A stretch of DNA of 64,000 nt from Chrysophaeum taylorii (taxonomy: Eukaryota; Sar; Pelagophyceae; Pelagomonadales; Pelagomonadaceae): the NCBI GenBank assembly GCA_029834535.1, contig JAQMWT010000138.1:111704-175703 (forward strand). The letters run 5' to 3'. The translations under genes and the position numbers were made by a program. The notes beneath the pieces are model-generated. The model worked only from the letters and a program-made list of their open reading frames with translations, was not told where the DNA came from and did no database searches. Positions 52,142 through 62,036 of this stretch are shown piece after piece (the first letter of the stretch is position 1; the number at the start of each line of letters is the position of its first letter).

Positions 52142-53265
52142 TGCCTTTCTTTCTCAACGCCCTCGTGCCGAGACCTCCTCCCTGCCCTGCCTGCGCGCCC
52201 CTCCCCCTTCGCAATCTAGACTACTATCTGAGTGCACCTGAGAGACTGCCCCCACAAACAAACAAACGAACAAACGAACAAACTGCTGTTCTTTACGTCG
52301 CGTCTCGAACGAACCCGACCTGACCCGATCCGTCGGAGGGAACCCGTAGCCTATGTGTGTCTAAGAGTTGCGAGCGTTGCTTAGTATCTATCGCGCGGCG
52401 ACTCGCAAGACAATCATTCATTCACCTCGGGCCGAGATAGATGTCGTCGAGCTCATATCACTTTTTCTCCAAATAGTACGCCTTCATGCGGTCCGCTGTG
52501 GGCTTGGTCACCGTGTAATACCAAACGAAACCGCCGAAGGTGGCGATTGCGACGCCATACAGTGCCTGCGTCGGGCGTCGCTCGTCGAACACACATCAAC
52601 GCACCTCCCGCACGAGAGATTGAAGGACCCACGGCGCAGCTACAGAACCCGTCTTGTGAAAGAATACCCCATCGTCAAGGGAAACGCACCTGCCATCTTG
52701 CACTCCTCTGTCGTAGACGATTTCCGGTTCCTGATGGTACAAGTCTGTTCGTGTACCGCGTGAGGGTTCGAATTGCTAGTTGCTTTCAGTTTAAACTGGC
52801 GGGACTCGGAGGCGTTCCACCGGGACCGGGGGAAGGAGTTCCGCCATTGGCACCAAGGTCCACTGGGCCGCATCATGATCGTCCGCCCATAGTCTCTCCT
52901 GGAGAGGATGAGCTGCTGACAAACACAGGGGGCTTTATTATACCCGAACAAAAAAATAGACGGAGGCGCGTATGACCTGGGACTTCCGGCAGTGCCGATA
53001 GGCCCGTGTTTTGAGTGAATCTGCGCGTGCCCTATATTATATATCTGGCACAATCAGCCGGCCGAGGAGTGCATGCGTAAATGGACGAGCACATGTACGA
53101 CCCCGAAAGTAGGAAGGAGGTCGGAGGAGCGAGAGTGCCTCGGGCGATGGTGCGTGAGCATGACCTGCGCTGGTGTAAGACGAGGTCCGGCGAGCTCGCG
53201 TGCTTCGAGCCCCCTCCAGGTTTTATTCCTCTCGCTTTCTTTGTGTCTCGGGAAAGTGTTTTTCG
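52142..53265. other. Intergenic, no supported gene
   Basis: About 1.1 kb. ACAAACAA-type repeats lie near 52,255-52,282. Frames here conflict and lack features. Confidence 0.45.
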
Positions 53266-55449
53266 TCAGCAGCAACCGATGAGTAGTGTCGCGACCGTCG
53301 TACCGGAGAACGAGCCCTTTTCTCGCGGATGGCTCTCGCGCTCCCGCGCCGCGCGAGCTAGCGTGATGCTGGCTTGATGCGGAAGGCTGAGGCCGGCTTC
53401 TTCCATGATATCTTTCAGTTGTTGTGCGTTCTCGAAGGTCGCATCAGTCATAGCGAGATTGAGGCGCCCGCGGTTTGAAGGGTCTTGCTTGGCCGCGGCG
53501 TGAATGCTGGCGAGGTCACTGTGTGGGAACATGGGCGCGCCCTTGCTCTCCATGTATCGCAACGAGTGCTCGTCGGCATCGTAGATGATAAAGTTGTGAC
53601 CGAGAAATTCGAGGACGGCTCCGACGTAGAGGTCTGAGGCCTCGTAGTACGCGACGACTGGCGGCGGGCCCCAGATGCCGGTGCTGGCCGTGGGTACCGC
53701 CGCCGAAGTGGTGGGTTGGAGATGCGGCGGCTTTCGGATGCGTCCCCGGCGCAGAAAGCCTCCGCCGCCGTGGCCCGAGTTGCGGAGCACCGTCTCCCGG
53801 ATACTGAGCGTGTCGTCGATGAGGTAAAATTGCAGGATGAAGACGCGGGCCTCGTCTTCTTTCCGAGCGTTCGCCATCCTGATGGAGAAGCGCATCACAT
53901 TGCCGAAATTCTCTGGCTTGGAGTTGTCGCGCGTCGGCTTCTTGGGTCGGATCGAATACACCGTACGCAGCGAATCCTCTTCGGAGCCAAAGCCATTGTA
54001 CGGTGGTATGGACGTCTGGACAAGCTCGAGGGGGAACCCACCGTCGTCGAGTTTGATCGGTTTGCCGAGCGGCCTGTGCTCCTTGGCATAATATCTGAAA
54101 GTGAAGGGGTCGGCGTCGACGAGAAGAAGTTGGCGATTGAAGACCTCAATCTGCTTTCCGAGCTCGAGGTCTTTCCAGTGGTAAGACTGTGCTGTCGATT
54201 CATCAATAACACCCAGTGGCCCGGTCGCTTGCATGAGCTCTTGCGCGCTCGGCAGTGGCAGCTTGCGCCGGTTTAGGAGCTTGGGCACCAGGTCGCGGCC
54301 GTTCGTCTTCTCGTTGAGGATTTCGATCGTGTCGTCGCTCAAGTAGTAATGGAGCTTGAACTTGAGGACGTCGCCATAAAGCCGACTGCTGTCATCCCAG
54401 ACGCATTCAAACCGCAATACCTGGCGGTCGTGAGCCAGAAACGACCCGAGGTCCGCGACGGACTGCGGCTTCCCGAGCTGTGCCTCCATAAACGATTTCA
54501 TCGGGTGCATGCGCCGATTCCGCTTTATTCTCTGATCTGCGCCGGTCTCGCGCTGCATCCGGATGCGCTGAATCTTATTGTACTCTCCTTCGGGACACGG
54601 AAGCGCCGCGGTCGTCGTCATCGTCGACAGCGCTGACACGCGCGAGGCCTCGTCGTCGTCGTCGCCGACGCACTCGCGCCTTTCAGCGAACTGTGAGATG
54701 TAGTGCTGCGTGAATGCATCACAGTCGTAAACTTTAATCCTCTTCTTATAGACCTCAATCTCGGCCCCTATGTACAAGTCACGAGCCGCGTAAAAATCAT
54801 CTTCCGCCTTGGCCTCGTCGCCGAGCTGATACTCGGGTTTAGGAAGGCGATGTCGCCGGATGAACTGGCCCTGCGGGATGCCCGAGTTTCCTTCAGTCGG
54901 TTCGGTCATCTGAATCGTGTCGTCCTCAAGATAGTAGTAGATCAGGCACTTGCGTACTCGCTGCCGTTCGATGGTGCTCCCGTGCACATTCTCTTCATAA
55001 TAGGCTTTGAAGCACAGCACCTTTCGATCGTACTTTATGAAGCTCGGGAGCGACGCTTCGTCGTTGAACGGCAACTCCTTGGAGCTTGAGCTCCGATCGC
55101 GCTGCTGCGAAGAAATGCTGTATCTCCCCTTCAAATCATGGTAATCCCCCGCATCCCGGATTGGAGACGTTGCCCGCACCGAAGCCAAACTGCTCGCCGC
55201 CAGCTGGGATGGTGCAGTCACCGGTCGCTGCACCCCGGGCTGGACCAGCATGTAACCATGCTTGATGCGGAGCGATTGGTTGATGGTTCTCGCCGTCGCG
55301 CAGGAACTCCGGAATCCTGGCAGAAGTGGGATCATTGACCCTGCAAGCCGCTCATCACCGTGCGTTGCTCGAATGTAGTTCGTAGGAGTCGTAGGAGACC
55401 CTGCCGACGTCGACGGTCGCATCTCTGGAGCGGAAGCGCTCGGCCGCAT
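53266..55449 (-). CDS. EFHC1/Rib72-like ciliary protein with three DM10 domains
   Basis: 727 residues from ATG 55449 (an upstream exon is possible: a CAG acceptor lies 45 bp before it, followed by VAAQILQQ in frame). Three DM10 repeats are visible: about 105-230 (KVLCFKAYYEEN ... YYYLEDDTIQMTEP ... DLYIGAEIEVYKKRIKVYD), about 305-440 (QVLRFECVWDDS ... YYLSDDTIEILNEK ... LELGKQIEVFNRQLLLVDAD) and about 480-620 (VMRFSIRMAN ... QFYLIDDTLSIRET ... DLYVGAVLEFLGHNFIIYD). EFHC1/2-type proteins are microtubule inner proteins of doublet microtubules, so the alga can build a cilium. The C-terminal EF-hand found in many homologues is not apparent. Single exon apart from the uncertain start. Confidence 0.93.
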   Translation of the reverse strand: MRPSASAPEMRPSTSAGSPTTPTNYIRATHGDERLAGSMIPLLPGFRSSCATARTINQSLRIKHGYMLVQPGVQRPVTAPSQLAASSLASVRATSPIRDAGDYHDLKGRYSISSQQRDRSSSSKELPFNDEASLPSFIKYDRKVLCFKAYYEENVHGSTIERQRVRKCLIYYYLEDDTIQMTEPTEGNSGIPQGQFIRRHRLPKPEYQLGDEAKAEDDFYAARDLYIGAEIEVYKKRIKVYDCDAFTQHYISQFAERRECVGDDDDEASRVSALSTMTTTAALPCPEGEYNKIQRIRMQRETGADQRIKRNRRMHPMKSFMEAQLGKPQSVADLGSFLAHDRQVLRFECVWDDSSRLYGDVLKFKLHYYLSDDTIEILNEKTNGRDLVPKLLNRRKLPLPSAQELMQATGPLGVIDESTAQSYHWKDLELGKQIEVFNRQLLLVDADPFTFRYYAKEHRPLGKPIKLDDGGFPLELVQTSIPPYNGFGSEEDSLRTVYSIRPKKPTRDNSKPENFGNVMRFSIRMANARKEDEARVFILQFYLIDDTLSIRETVLRNSGHGGGGFLRRGRIRKPPHLQPTTSAAVPTASTGIWGPPPVVAYYEASDLYVGAVLEFLGHNFIIYDADEHSLRYMESKGAPMFPHSDLASIHAAAKQDPSNRGRLNLAMTDATFENAQQLKDIMEEAGLSLPHQASITLARAARERESHPREKGSFSGTTVATLLIGCC

Positions 55450-55591
55450 CTGCTGCAATATCTGCGCGGCTACCTGCGTCGCACAAGAACAGACGAAGGA
55501 AACTGAAAGCGCTAAGTCTGCACCAGTAAATATATCTGCATCAGTTAAGTTAAAGTTTGACAGAAGTTGTTGGGAAGTAGGGTCCGAGGAT

Positions 55592-55715
55592 GGATGACGT
55601 CATTTTCATTGTATCCCCTAACACCCCCCCAAACCTGCTCCTAAATCTAACAATACATGCCGCGTTTGGCTAATGGACGTTGAGCCTACAATGCTGTAAA
55701 ATCCCAAATGTAGGT
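55592..55715 (-). repeat. ~120-bp repeat, inverted copy
   Basis: Reverse complement of 36,690-36,815 with a few substitutions: minus strand reads ATTTGGGATTTTACAGCATT, GTAGGCTCAACGTCC, GCCAAACGCGG, then the G-rich segment and ATGACGTCATCC. Confidence 0.8.
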
Positions 55716-56324
55716 TTCCTGAAAAATCGTTAGGGTTTTTATAGGTCGTGTGCCGTAAGGAGAATTTTAGGGGCTACCTGACGTGCCTTCGAATCCTGGC
55801 TCGCCGCTCACGCCCGTGCCCTTGGTGGAATCACTGGACGAGGATGGCCGTTCTCCCGCCACACAACCTCAAACAACTCCCGTGCCTGGTCCTCACAACT
55901 TGAGGATCGGCCGTTGCTTTATGATTAAGAACACTTGAATCAAAGAAATCAGGGAAGATGATGTCATATAGAAAACTGACATCATCAGAACGGAGTAGGG
56001 TGACCCTGATAAGGGGGGGGGCTAGAAGAGGGGTAAGCCTTAGGAGGCGGGAGTTGCCGCCACAGGTCGACTGCTCTAGCAGCGGGGTGTGCGAGCGTGG
56101 GTCGGGCGTAGAGAGTTGGGCTTTTTATTTGGTTGCTTTGGTGGGACGTGAGAGATGCCAGGCAGGAAGGCGAAGGTAGGTACCCCATTCATGGGTTCGG
56201 AGGTGAAGACGTGAGGGATGCGTGACATGCGGGGCCTAGTCGGGGCCATCGCCGAGTCGCGGTGCAGGCGAAAAGAGGACGCGCCTCGCCCGTAGGTTAC
56301 ACGCATGCTGCTGCCGGACGTATA

Positions 56325-56350
56325 GGGGCTTTTAAAAGTCGACTGGTAAG
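56325..56350 (-). repeat. Dispersed CAGTCGAC-TTTAAA motif, copy 6
   Basis: On the minus strand reads ACCAGTCGACTTTTAAAAGC. Confidence 0.6.
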
Positions 56351-56430
56351 AGGGGGGGGAGTAGGGATTTTACATGGTGACTGTCGAGGGAAGAGCACGG
56401 CATAGGGGGACAAACACAGGAGCCACGCAA

Positions 56431-56454
56431 GGGCTATAAAGGCCGACTGCTAAG
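56431..56454 (-). repeat. Dispersed AGCAGTCG-TTTATA motif, copy 7
   Basis: On the minus strand reads AGCAGTCGGCCTTTATAGCC, the most diverged copy. Confidence 0.5.
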
Positions 56455-56767
56455 TTGGGAGGGGCGAACGGAAGCGCGCAGGGTGTTCAGTTCCTTCCTT
56501 GGTAGGCAGGGTTCATGAGTTTGGTGCCTGCGGAGCCAAGTTACACAAGGAATGCGAGTGCTCCGGTGCCACTGCTTTCCTCAAGGGTGACTTTTGATCC
56601 AGCGCGAGCGCTCGCCACGCGTGAAGAAAGCATGTTGAGGTAATGGTCCTTAAATTGCCCCGCTGCTGCCCCTAGCACCGCATCTTTGGCTCCGGCAACG
56701 ACTGCGTCTAGGCATCATGAGGATTGCAGGGCGGCAGCAGACCACGACACAAACATAAACGACGACG

Positions 56768-56970
56768 ACGAAAAATACGAGGGCCACACAAAGTCCTGAC
56801 TTCGTCGGTGACAGAATTTCTTTTTATGGCGGGAATTCGAGGAACTACTGGATGATCTGGAGGAGTCGCCCCTCCGAAAAATACGAGGGCCACACAAAGT
56901 CCTGACTTCGTCGGAAACAGGATTCCTTTATATGGCGGGAGTTCGAGGGACTACTGGATGATCTGGACGA
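56768..56970. repeat. Tandem duplication of about 108 bp
   Basis: CGAAAAATACGAGGGCCACA and the following ~85 bp occur at about 56,769 and 56,876 with small differences (for example ATTTCTTTTTATGG against ATTCCTTTATATGG). Confidence 0.85.
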
Positions 56971-56974
56971 GCCC

Positions 56975-57062
56975 CCACTATCGGTACCGCTATGCCCCCA
57001 CTATTGTTACCGCTATGTTCCCACTATTGTTACCGCTATGCCCCCACTATTGTTGCCGCTAT
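56975..57062. repeat. Four-copy 23-bp tandem repeat
   Basis: Units of the form CCCCACTATTGTTACCGCTA with TGC/TGT between, four copies, first one variant (ATCGGTACC). Confidence 0.9.
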
Positions 57063-57214
57063 AATGTTGGAGGTCACCGGGTGCGCAAGGACGCAAGCTT
57101 AGGTGCCGTGCTTTCAAATTTTACCCTCAAAAATGCAAAAGAACGCGCAACGTTCCGGTTATTGAACGGCGCTATATTATATTGCCAAAAATATAATATC
57201 GCTTTTTGCGTTTT

Positions 57215-57605
57215 ATAAAACTAACGAACTTCGGACCTCTCCCGGGCATGGGAGCCAGGCGGGGCCGGCAGGAACCGGTCCAGGATTACAGAGCAAAATC
57301 ACACAGTTGGGGTAGAGGCGAGGGATGAAAAGGCGTTGATGGCGGACCGCCACTGCGCGCGGTCTTGTGCGAGGTCGTGCCACGAGTTGAAGGGGATGTC
57401 GCATTTCCGGAGTGCCTTGGCGAGCGTCCTCCCGTACGTCATCTGCGGAGCCCCCGGTGGGCGCTTGGAGCGGGCCCAAGACGAGAGCATCTTGCGAGGG
57501 AGTCGGGAGAAGGGCATGCGGGCGACGTGACCGGCCCAGCGGAGCTGGCGGCGTGTGACGTAGACGTCGATGGACTCGAGGCCGAGGCGCCGTAGCAGGA
57601 TTGCG
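57215..57605 (-). mobile_element. 5'-truncated LINE, ORF2 C-terminus
   Basis: Minus-strand frame reads LRRLGLESIDVYVTRRQLRW, AGHVARMPFSRLPRKMLSSW, RPPGAPQMTYGRTLAKALRK and WHDLAQDRAQWRSAINAF then stops. This is the characteristic post-reverse-transcriptase tail of many non-LTR retrotransposons (RRLRWxGHVxRM...RLPR...Q...). It ends near GTTCGTTAGTTTTAT, matching the tails of the other copies. 5'-truncated, inactive. Confidence 0.75.
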
Positions 57606-57612
57606 TTTTATA

Positions 57613-57760
57613 TTGATATTATATAGAAGCCAGGCCGGACCGGCAGGAGCCGGTACGGAATCACAGAGAAAATTCACGCAGTTGGGGCAGAGGGACGAGG
57701 ACGGACTTGTTGATGGTGGACCGCCACTGCGCGCGGTCTTGTGCGAGGTCGTGCAAAAGC
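57613..57760 (-). mobile_element. Second LINE tail fragment
   Basis: Minus strand encodes DLAQDRAQWRSTINKSVLV then stop and the same 3' non-coding sequence as 19,431-19,605. It lies just upstream of the 57,215-57,605 copy in the same orientation, so two insertions are nested or tandem. Confidence 0.65.
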
Positions 57761-57997
57761 GTCGCAGGTCGCGGACGTGTTGGTCCACGAACAATCGACC
57801 TGTCCGTCGCGTTCTGCCCAACCGAGCGAACCCCATCCCAGCGCGGACTTTCCGGGTGCTAACCGGCCAGCCCGGGAGGTGAGCAGGCACCGTCTCACTC
57901 CGGGACGGCCGGGGCCGCCGCAGGGAGCAAGCGTGTTAGGCGCCGTCCTCCATCGCAACCAACGGTTAGCGCTCGCAGGGTTAGGGTGATATATGAT
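57761..57997. other. Short region between LINE and Helitron remnants
   Basis: No gene supported. It is probably further decayed mobile-element sequence. Confidence 0.35.
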
Positions 57998-58019
57998 ATC
58001 CTAACTACTAATCGACAGA

Positions 58020-58058
<39 letters not shown>

Positions 58059-59060
58059 TTGTTTGTCCCTCGATTTAGGGTAAGGATCATGTAGGCGCGA
58101 GAGTAAGCATCAGGTAGGCGCGAGAGCCAGAAAGTGATCCTCCAAGCAGTCTACGGCGACCTCGCAGACTATTTCCACGACCCGCGGCGGCTCTTTCAGC
58201 GCGCCATTCTCACGCCCCGTCGAAACGATGTTGTCGATGCGGACAACGCGCGCATGACCGCGGCCTTTTTTTCCCGGAGACGAGGCGTCGGAGTTCTTTT
58301 CGGCTGACTAGGCTGGGTCGGAAGACGACGCCTCGCTCTTTACAGTAGAGTTTTCAACTCCCTGACAACCAACGGCATGCTGACTTTGATCGCGAGCTTA
58401 ATGTCTTCGCAACCTCGACCCGTCGCACGGCCACTGCAACGATACCAGATACATGATCGATCGTGTCGTTGTCACCGAGGCTCCTCCAACCTGTATCCCG
58501 TAAGGCCCGCCGACGCCAAACGATCACCAAGAGCCAGGGCCAGACGCCCCGCGAGGTCGGCGTCCTCTTGCCCAAGCCCGTCTTCTGCCACGTCCAGCTC
58601 TACGTGGCTCTCTGTCGATTGGCAACCCGAGGATATCCTCTGGGTCGACGACTCCACCCTACCACACGTGCTGCGCAATACCGATAAGCCCCCTCCCGGC
58701 GTCTACACGCGCACGGTAGGTGAACTTACTGGGACCAGGTGAACTTACTGGGTTTGAGATTTGGACTAGGTGAACTTAGTGAACAGGTGAACTTACTGGG
58801 ACCAAGTGAACTTACTGGGGTTTTAGAGTGAACGCAGGGCAGCGGCGTCTACGGATCAAAGCAGCTTAGATTGGCGGAGGTGAGAGCGACGAGCTCGAAG
58901 GAGAGTGGGGTGAGTGGATGTGAGCACGAGTGGGCTTACGCCGAACTTACTGGGGTTAGAGATTGGGACTAGGTGAACTTACTGGGACCAGGTGAACTTA
59001 CTGGGGTTAGAGATTGGGACCAGGTGAACTTACTGGCGAACTTACTGGCCTGCACTTGTC
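57998..59060 (+). mobile_element. Helitron helicase C-terminal fragment, copy 1
   Basis: Starts with CTAACTACTAATCGACAGAT and a TGTC microsatellite. Broken frames encode VYGDLADYFHDPRRLFQRAI-type sequence with ILTPRRNDVVDADNA, then LRNLDPSHGHCNDTRYMIDR, then KSQGQTPREVGVLLPKPVFC and HVQLYVALCR. These are the conserved C-terminal motifs of Pif1-like Helitron helicases (AILTPKN..VD, LLRNLDP..GLCNGTR, TINKSQGQT..VGVYLP.PVF.HGQLYVALSR). It ends in the GTGAACTTACTGGGACC minisatellite (58,730-59,050). Multiple stops and shifts; inactive. Confidence 0.78.
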
Positions 59061-59062
59061 TT

Positions 59063-60050
59063 AACTACTAATCGACAGATGTTTGTCTGTCTGTCTGTTT
59101 GTCCCTCGATTTAGGGTAAGGATCAGGTAGGCGCGAGAGTAAGGATCAGGTAGGCGCGAGAGCCAGACAGTGATCCTCCAAGCCGTCTACGGCGACCTCG
59201 CAGACTATTTCCACGACCCGCGGCGGCTCTTTCAGCGCGCCATTCTCACGCCCCGTCGAAACGATGTTGTCGATGCTGACAACGCGCGCGTGACCGCGGC
59301 CTTTTTCCCGGAGACGAGGCGTCGGAGTTCTTTTCGGCAGACTAGGTTGGGTCGGAAGACGACGCCTCGCTCTTTACAGTCGAGTTTTCGACTCCCTGAC
59401 AACCAACGGCATGCTGACTTTGAGCGCGAGCTTAAGGTCTTCGCAACCTCGACCCGTCGCACGGCCACTGCAACGGTACCAGATACATGATCGATCGTGT
59501 CGTGTCACCGAGGCTCCTCCAACCTGTATCCCTTAAGGCCCGCCTACGCCAAACGATCAACAAGAGCCAGGGCCAGACGCCCCGCGAGGTCGGCGTCCTC
59601 TTGCCCAAGCCCGTCTTCTGCCACGTCCAGCTCTACGTGGCTCTCTGTCGATCCAACCCCAGGATATCCATCTTCTGGGTCGACGACTCCACCCTACCCG
59701 TGCTGCGCAATACCGATAAGCCCCCTCCCGGCGTCTACACGCGCACTGTAGGTGAACTTACTGGACCACGGCTTACTGGGTTGGAGATTGGGACTAGGTG
59801 AGCTGAGTGACCAGGTGAACTTGGGACCAAGTGAACTTACTGAAAGGCTAGCGGCGTGTACGGATCGAAGCAGCTTAGATTGGCGGAGGTGAATGGGACG
59901 GGCTCGAAGGAGAGTGGGGTGAGTGGATGTGAGCACGAGTGGGCTTACGTCGAACTTACTAGGGTTTGGGACTAGGTGAACTTACTGGGACCAGGTGAAC
60001 TTACTGGGGTTAGAGATTGGGACTAGGTGAACTTACTGGCCTGCACTTGT
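59063..60050 (+). mobile_element. Helitron helicase C-terminal fragment, copy 2 (tandem)
   Basis: Repeats copy 1 from CTAACTACTAATCGACAGAT through the helicase motifs and the minisatellite, with scattered substitutions and indels. A 106-codon frame (59,170-59,490) is open here and carries ILQAVYGDLADYFHDPRRLF; the KSQGQT..LYVALCR block is in another frame. The two copies form a direct tandem duplication of about 1.05 kb. The dispersed ~60-bp AAGCAGCTTAGATTGGCGG repeat lies inside each array (58,855-58,918 and 59,867-59,930). Confidence 0.78.
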
Positions 60051-60134
60051 TTGTGATAATAGGTCTTTTTGATATACATGTCTTCTTTATGATATGTAGA
60101 GCTCTACTGACGTAGACTCTAGATTTGGTGTGTG

Positions 60135-60480
60135 GAGCCACGACGCAGTACATCCGTGGTGGAGCTATACGTACGCATACGACGTAGTCTATACATGCAC
60201 GTTGCCCGCATTTCCTCGCATCGCCTCACTCGGAAAATTCTCACCACCCGGTGCGCCTCCAAACGTCCTCGCGGGTCCCCACATCTCACGCACGGCCGTG
60301 GTCTCAACAAGGAACTCCGCAAGTTCGATATACTCACAAAACCTGGCACTCCCTCGCTCAAACCGGTGAGAACTGGCGACAACAATTCAACTCGTCCTCA
60401 ACCTCCCGCTCTACCCACCCCGCCTCATCGCCCAGTGACCCTACTCCTACCCGCCATGGCTGGTCAGGTAGTTAGCTAGT
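60135..60480 (+). mobile_element. Third LINE ORF2 C-terminal fragment
   Basis: Plus-strand frame reads RSLYMHVARISSHRLTRKIL, SKRPRGSPHLTHGRGLNKEL and RKFDI, a diverged version of HVARMPFSRLPRKML...MTYGRTLAKALRKCDI at 57,300-57,600. It ends near GGTAGTTAGCTAGTTTTATT, like the other LINE tails. Confidence 0.65.
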
Positions 60481-60680
60481 TTTATTTAGAGGACAGGAGG
60501 GTGTGAGGGTTCATAGCCGTGGCACGCTTGAAGTGGTGGTGTGAGTGCGAGCATCTCGTGCTTGGTGTCGTATAGCGCAATATCTTTTGTCTCTTGGACT
60601 TTGGCGGTAGTGTCTTGCGGTTCGCACCGCAACAACGGTGACATTGTATATGACGACGATGGCCTCCGGTATGATGCAGA

Positions 60681-61184
60681 TCACGAGATCTTTGTTTCGT
60701 GGACTTTGGCAGCAGGGTCTTGCGGTTCGCGCCGCAACAACAGATGATACCCATACATACCCATACATACGATGGCCCCCGCCATGGTGCAGCCTCCGCC
60801 CTGCGACGCGATCGCGAGTCCCACGCATTTCCTACGCTCGGTGTTGTGACCCCAACGCTGGCGATGCTTGTGCCAGATCGCGATCGCCGCAGAGGTTGGC
60901 GACTGGTCCCGTCGCGCCGCACCGTGGTTGTCATCCACAACCTGGTTGTCATCCTCGCATTCATTCACCGCATCATTTTCACTGGTGGTGGTGAACGCAT
61001 TGTCGTCTTTGGCTTCGATCGTGGAACGTGCGTCGCCGGGACTTGCCGCGTTGCATTCCTCGTCCTTGCACCTCGTGGCGACCGCAGCCTGGTTGTCATA
61101 ATCGAATTCATCTACGGCATCACTTGCGCTGCTGGTGCCGAGCTTGCGTCTCTCCTTTTGATTGTGGGAGAGACCGGCTCCTCT
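60681..61184 (-). CDS. Possible exon of an acidic protein, cut off by the bacterial junction
   Basis: The minus strand is open and protein-like: SDAVDEFDYDNQAAVATRCK, SPGDARSTIEAKDDNAFTTT, SENDAVNECEDDNQVVDDNH, with a weak internal repeat (SDAVDEFDYDNQ / NDAVNECEDDNQ). Downstream a second small repeat encodes LLRREPQDPAAKVHETK and LLRCEPQDTTAKVQETK. No family recognised. Its upstream part would lie in the sequence replaced by bacterial DNA at 61,185. Confidence 0.35.
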   Translation of the reverse strand, partial: RGAGLSHNQKERRKLGTSSASDAVDEFDYDNQAAVATRCKDEECNAASPGDARSTIEAKDDNAFTTTSENDAVNECEDDNQVVDDNHGAARRDQSPTSAAIAIWHKHRQRWGHNTERRKCVGLAIASQGGGCTMAGAIVCMGMYGYHLLLRREPQDPAAKVHETKIS

Positions 61185-61838
61185 TCAAACCCTTGAAGTT
61201 GGAACCTGCTCAAGTGCCTTGGAGAGGCCTTCAAGGGCATCTTTATGTTCGCTCAGCATGTTGTTGAGTGTGCCCGCGCGCTGTTCGGCCCGCTCGCTGC
61301 CAGCATCAATATCGGCGAGCTGTTCCTGCAACATGATGTTGAGGGCGGCTGCACGGGCGAGAGCATCATCGACACCCTTGTTGACGACATCGAGATGGCT
61401 TGCCACTTCGTTTCCGAGCCGGGCGACGTCGCCAATCGCGGTCTCTTCTGGTTCGGTGAGGCGGAGTGCGGTGCGGGCCAGAGCATCGGCCATGAGGCGC
61501 ATTTCCTGGCTTCGCCACGCAATGAAGGCCACCAGCCAGATGAGGGTGAGAGGCGCGAGGGCAGCAGCTGCCATTAAGGCAAGCTCGGCACGGGGTGCCT
61601 GGGCGAGACCGTCCCAGCCATAAAAGCCCCCGACATAGGCGATCATCGAGCCCACCCAAAGAGCGGTGAGAGCTCCCGCTGTTGTCAAAATCGCTCGGCT
61701 GGGCCGCCTGGACATGAGGCGGTAGAGCTCCCCGGTGGCCGCGGAATCCTCATTTGCAGGGGCGGCAGACAGGCTCGGGCCTGGTGCCGGATCACTTGTG
61801 ACAGACAGCGAAGACTTGGGGCGATCTACTTGTTCCAT
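61185..61838 (-). CDS. Alphaproteobacterial-type membrane coiled-coil protein, C-terminally truncated at the junction
   Basis: ATG 61838. The N-terminal ~45 residues are disordered, then two membrane spans (SRAILTTAGALTALWVGSMI and AALAPLTLIWLVAFIAW), then a coiled coil (RSQEMRLMADALARTALRLT, EVASHLDVVNKGVDDALARA, MLQEQLADIDAGSERAEQRA). Similar N-termini occur on longer uncharacterised proteins of Rhizobiales/Rhodobiaceae-like bacteria (from memory). The frame leaves bacterial-like sequence at about 61,190 and stops, so the rest of the protein is missing. Confidence 0.6.
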   Translation of the reverse strand: MEQVDRPKSSLSVTSDPAPGPSLSAAPANEDSAATGELYRLMSRRPSRAILTTAGALTALWVGSMIAYVGGFYGWDGLAQAPRAELALMAAAALAPLTLIWLVAFIAWRSQEMRLMADALARTALRLTEPEETAIGDVARLGNEVASHLDVVNKGVDDALARAAALNIMLQEQLADIDAGSERAEQRAGTLNNMLSEHKDALEGLSKALEQVPTSRV

Positions 61839-62036
61839 AAGGATTTTTTCTCTTGGCCTCTGAGAGGTTGAAGGGTGTTGGATTGCGCTCTGTGAGTCAA
61901 CTCTTGAGGCAGAATTCCTGTCTGTCGTGGATACCGGTTTGGCGGCGGACCTTGCTGCATTTGAGATAAAGGTTCAGGATTTGGGTCTGACCTGGACTAT
62001 GAATGACATGTCCAAGCTTCCGACAGGATCAAGTCT

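Larger units (their letters stand above)
55450..57214. other. Repeat-rich intergenic region
   Basis: No gene supported. It includes the inverted copy of the 120-bp repeat, two AGCAGTCGAC motifs, a 108-bp tandem duplication and a 24-bp repeat array, each listed separately. Confidence 0.6.

Noticed and set aside
36997-60040. Minisatellite arrays considered as CRISPR
   Set aside because: The units are directly adjacent or separated by short related sequence, without uniform unique spacers or cas genes; the context is a eukaryotic genome.
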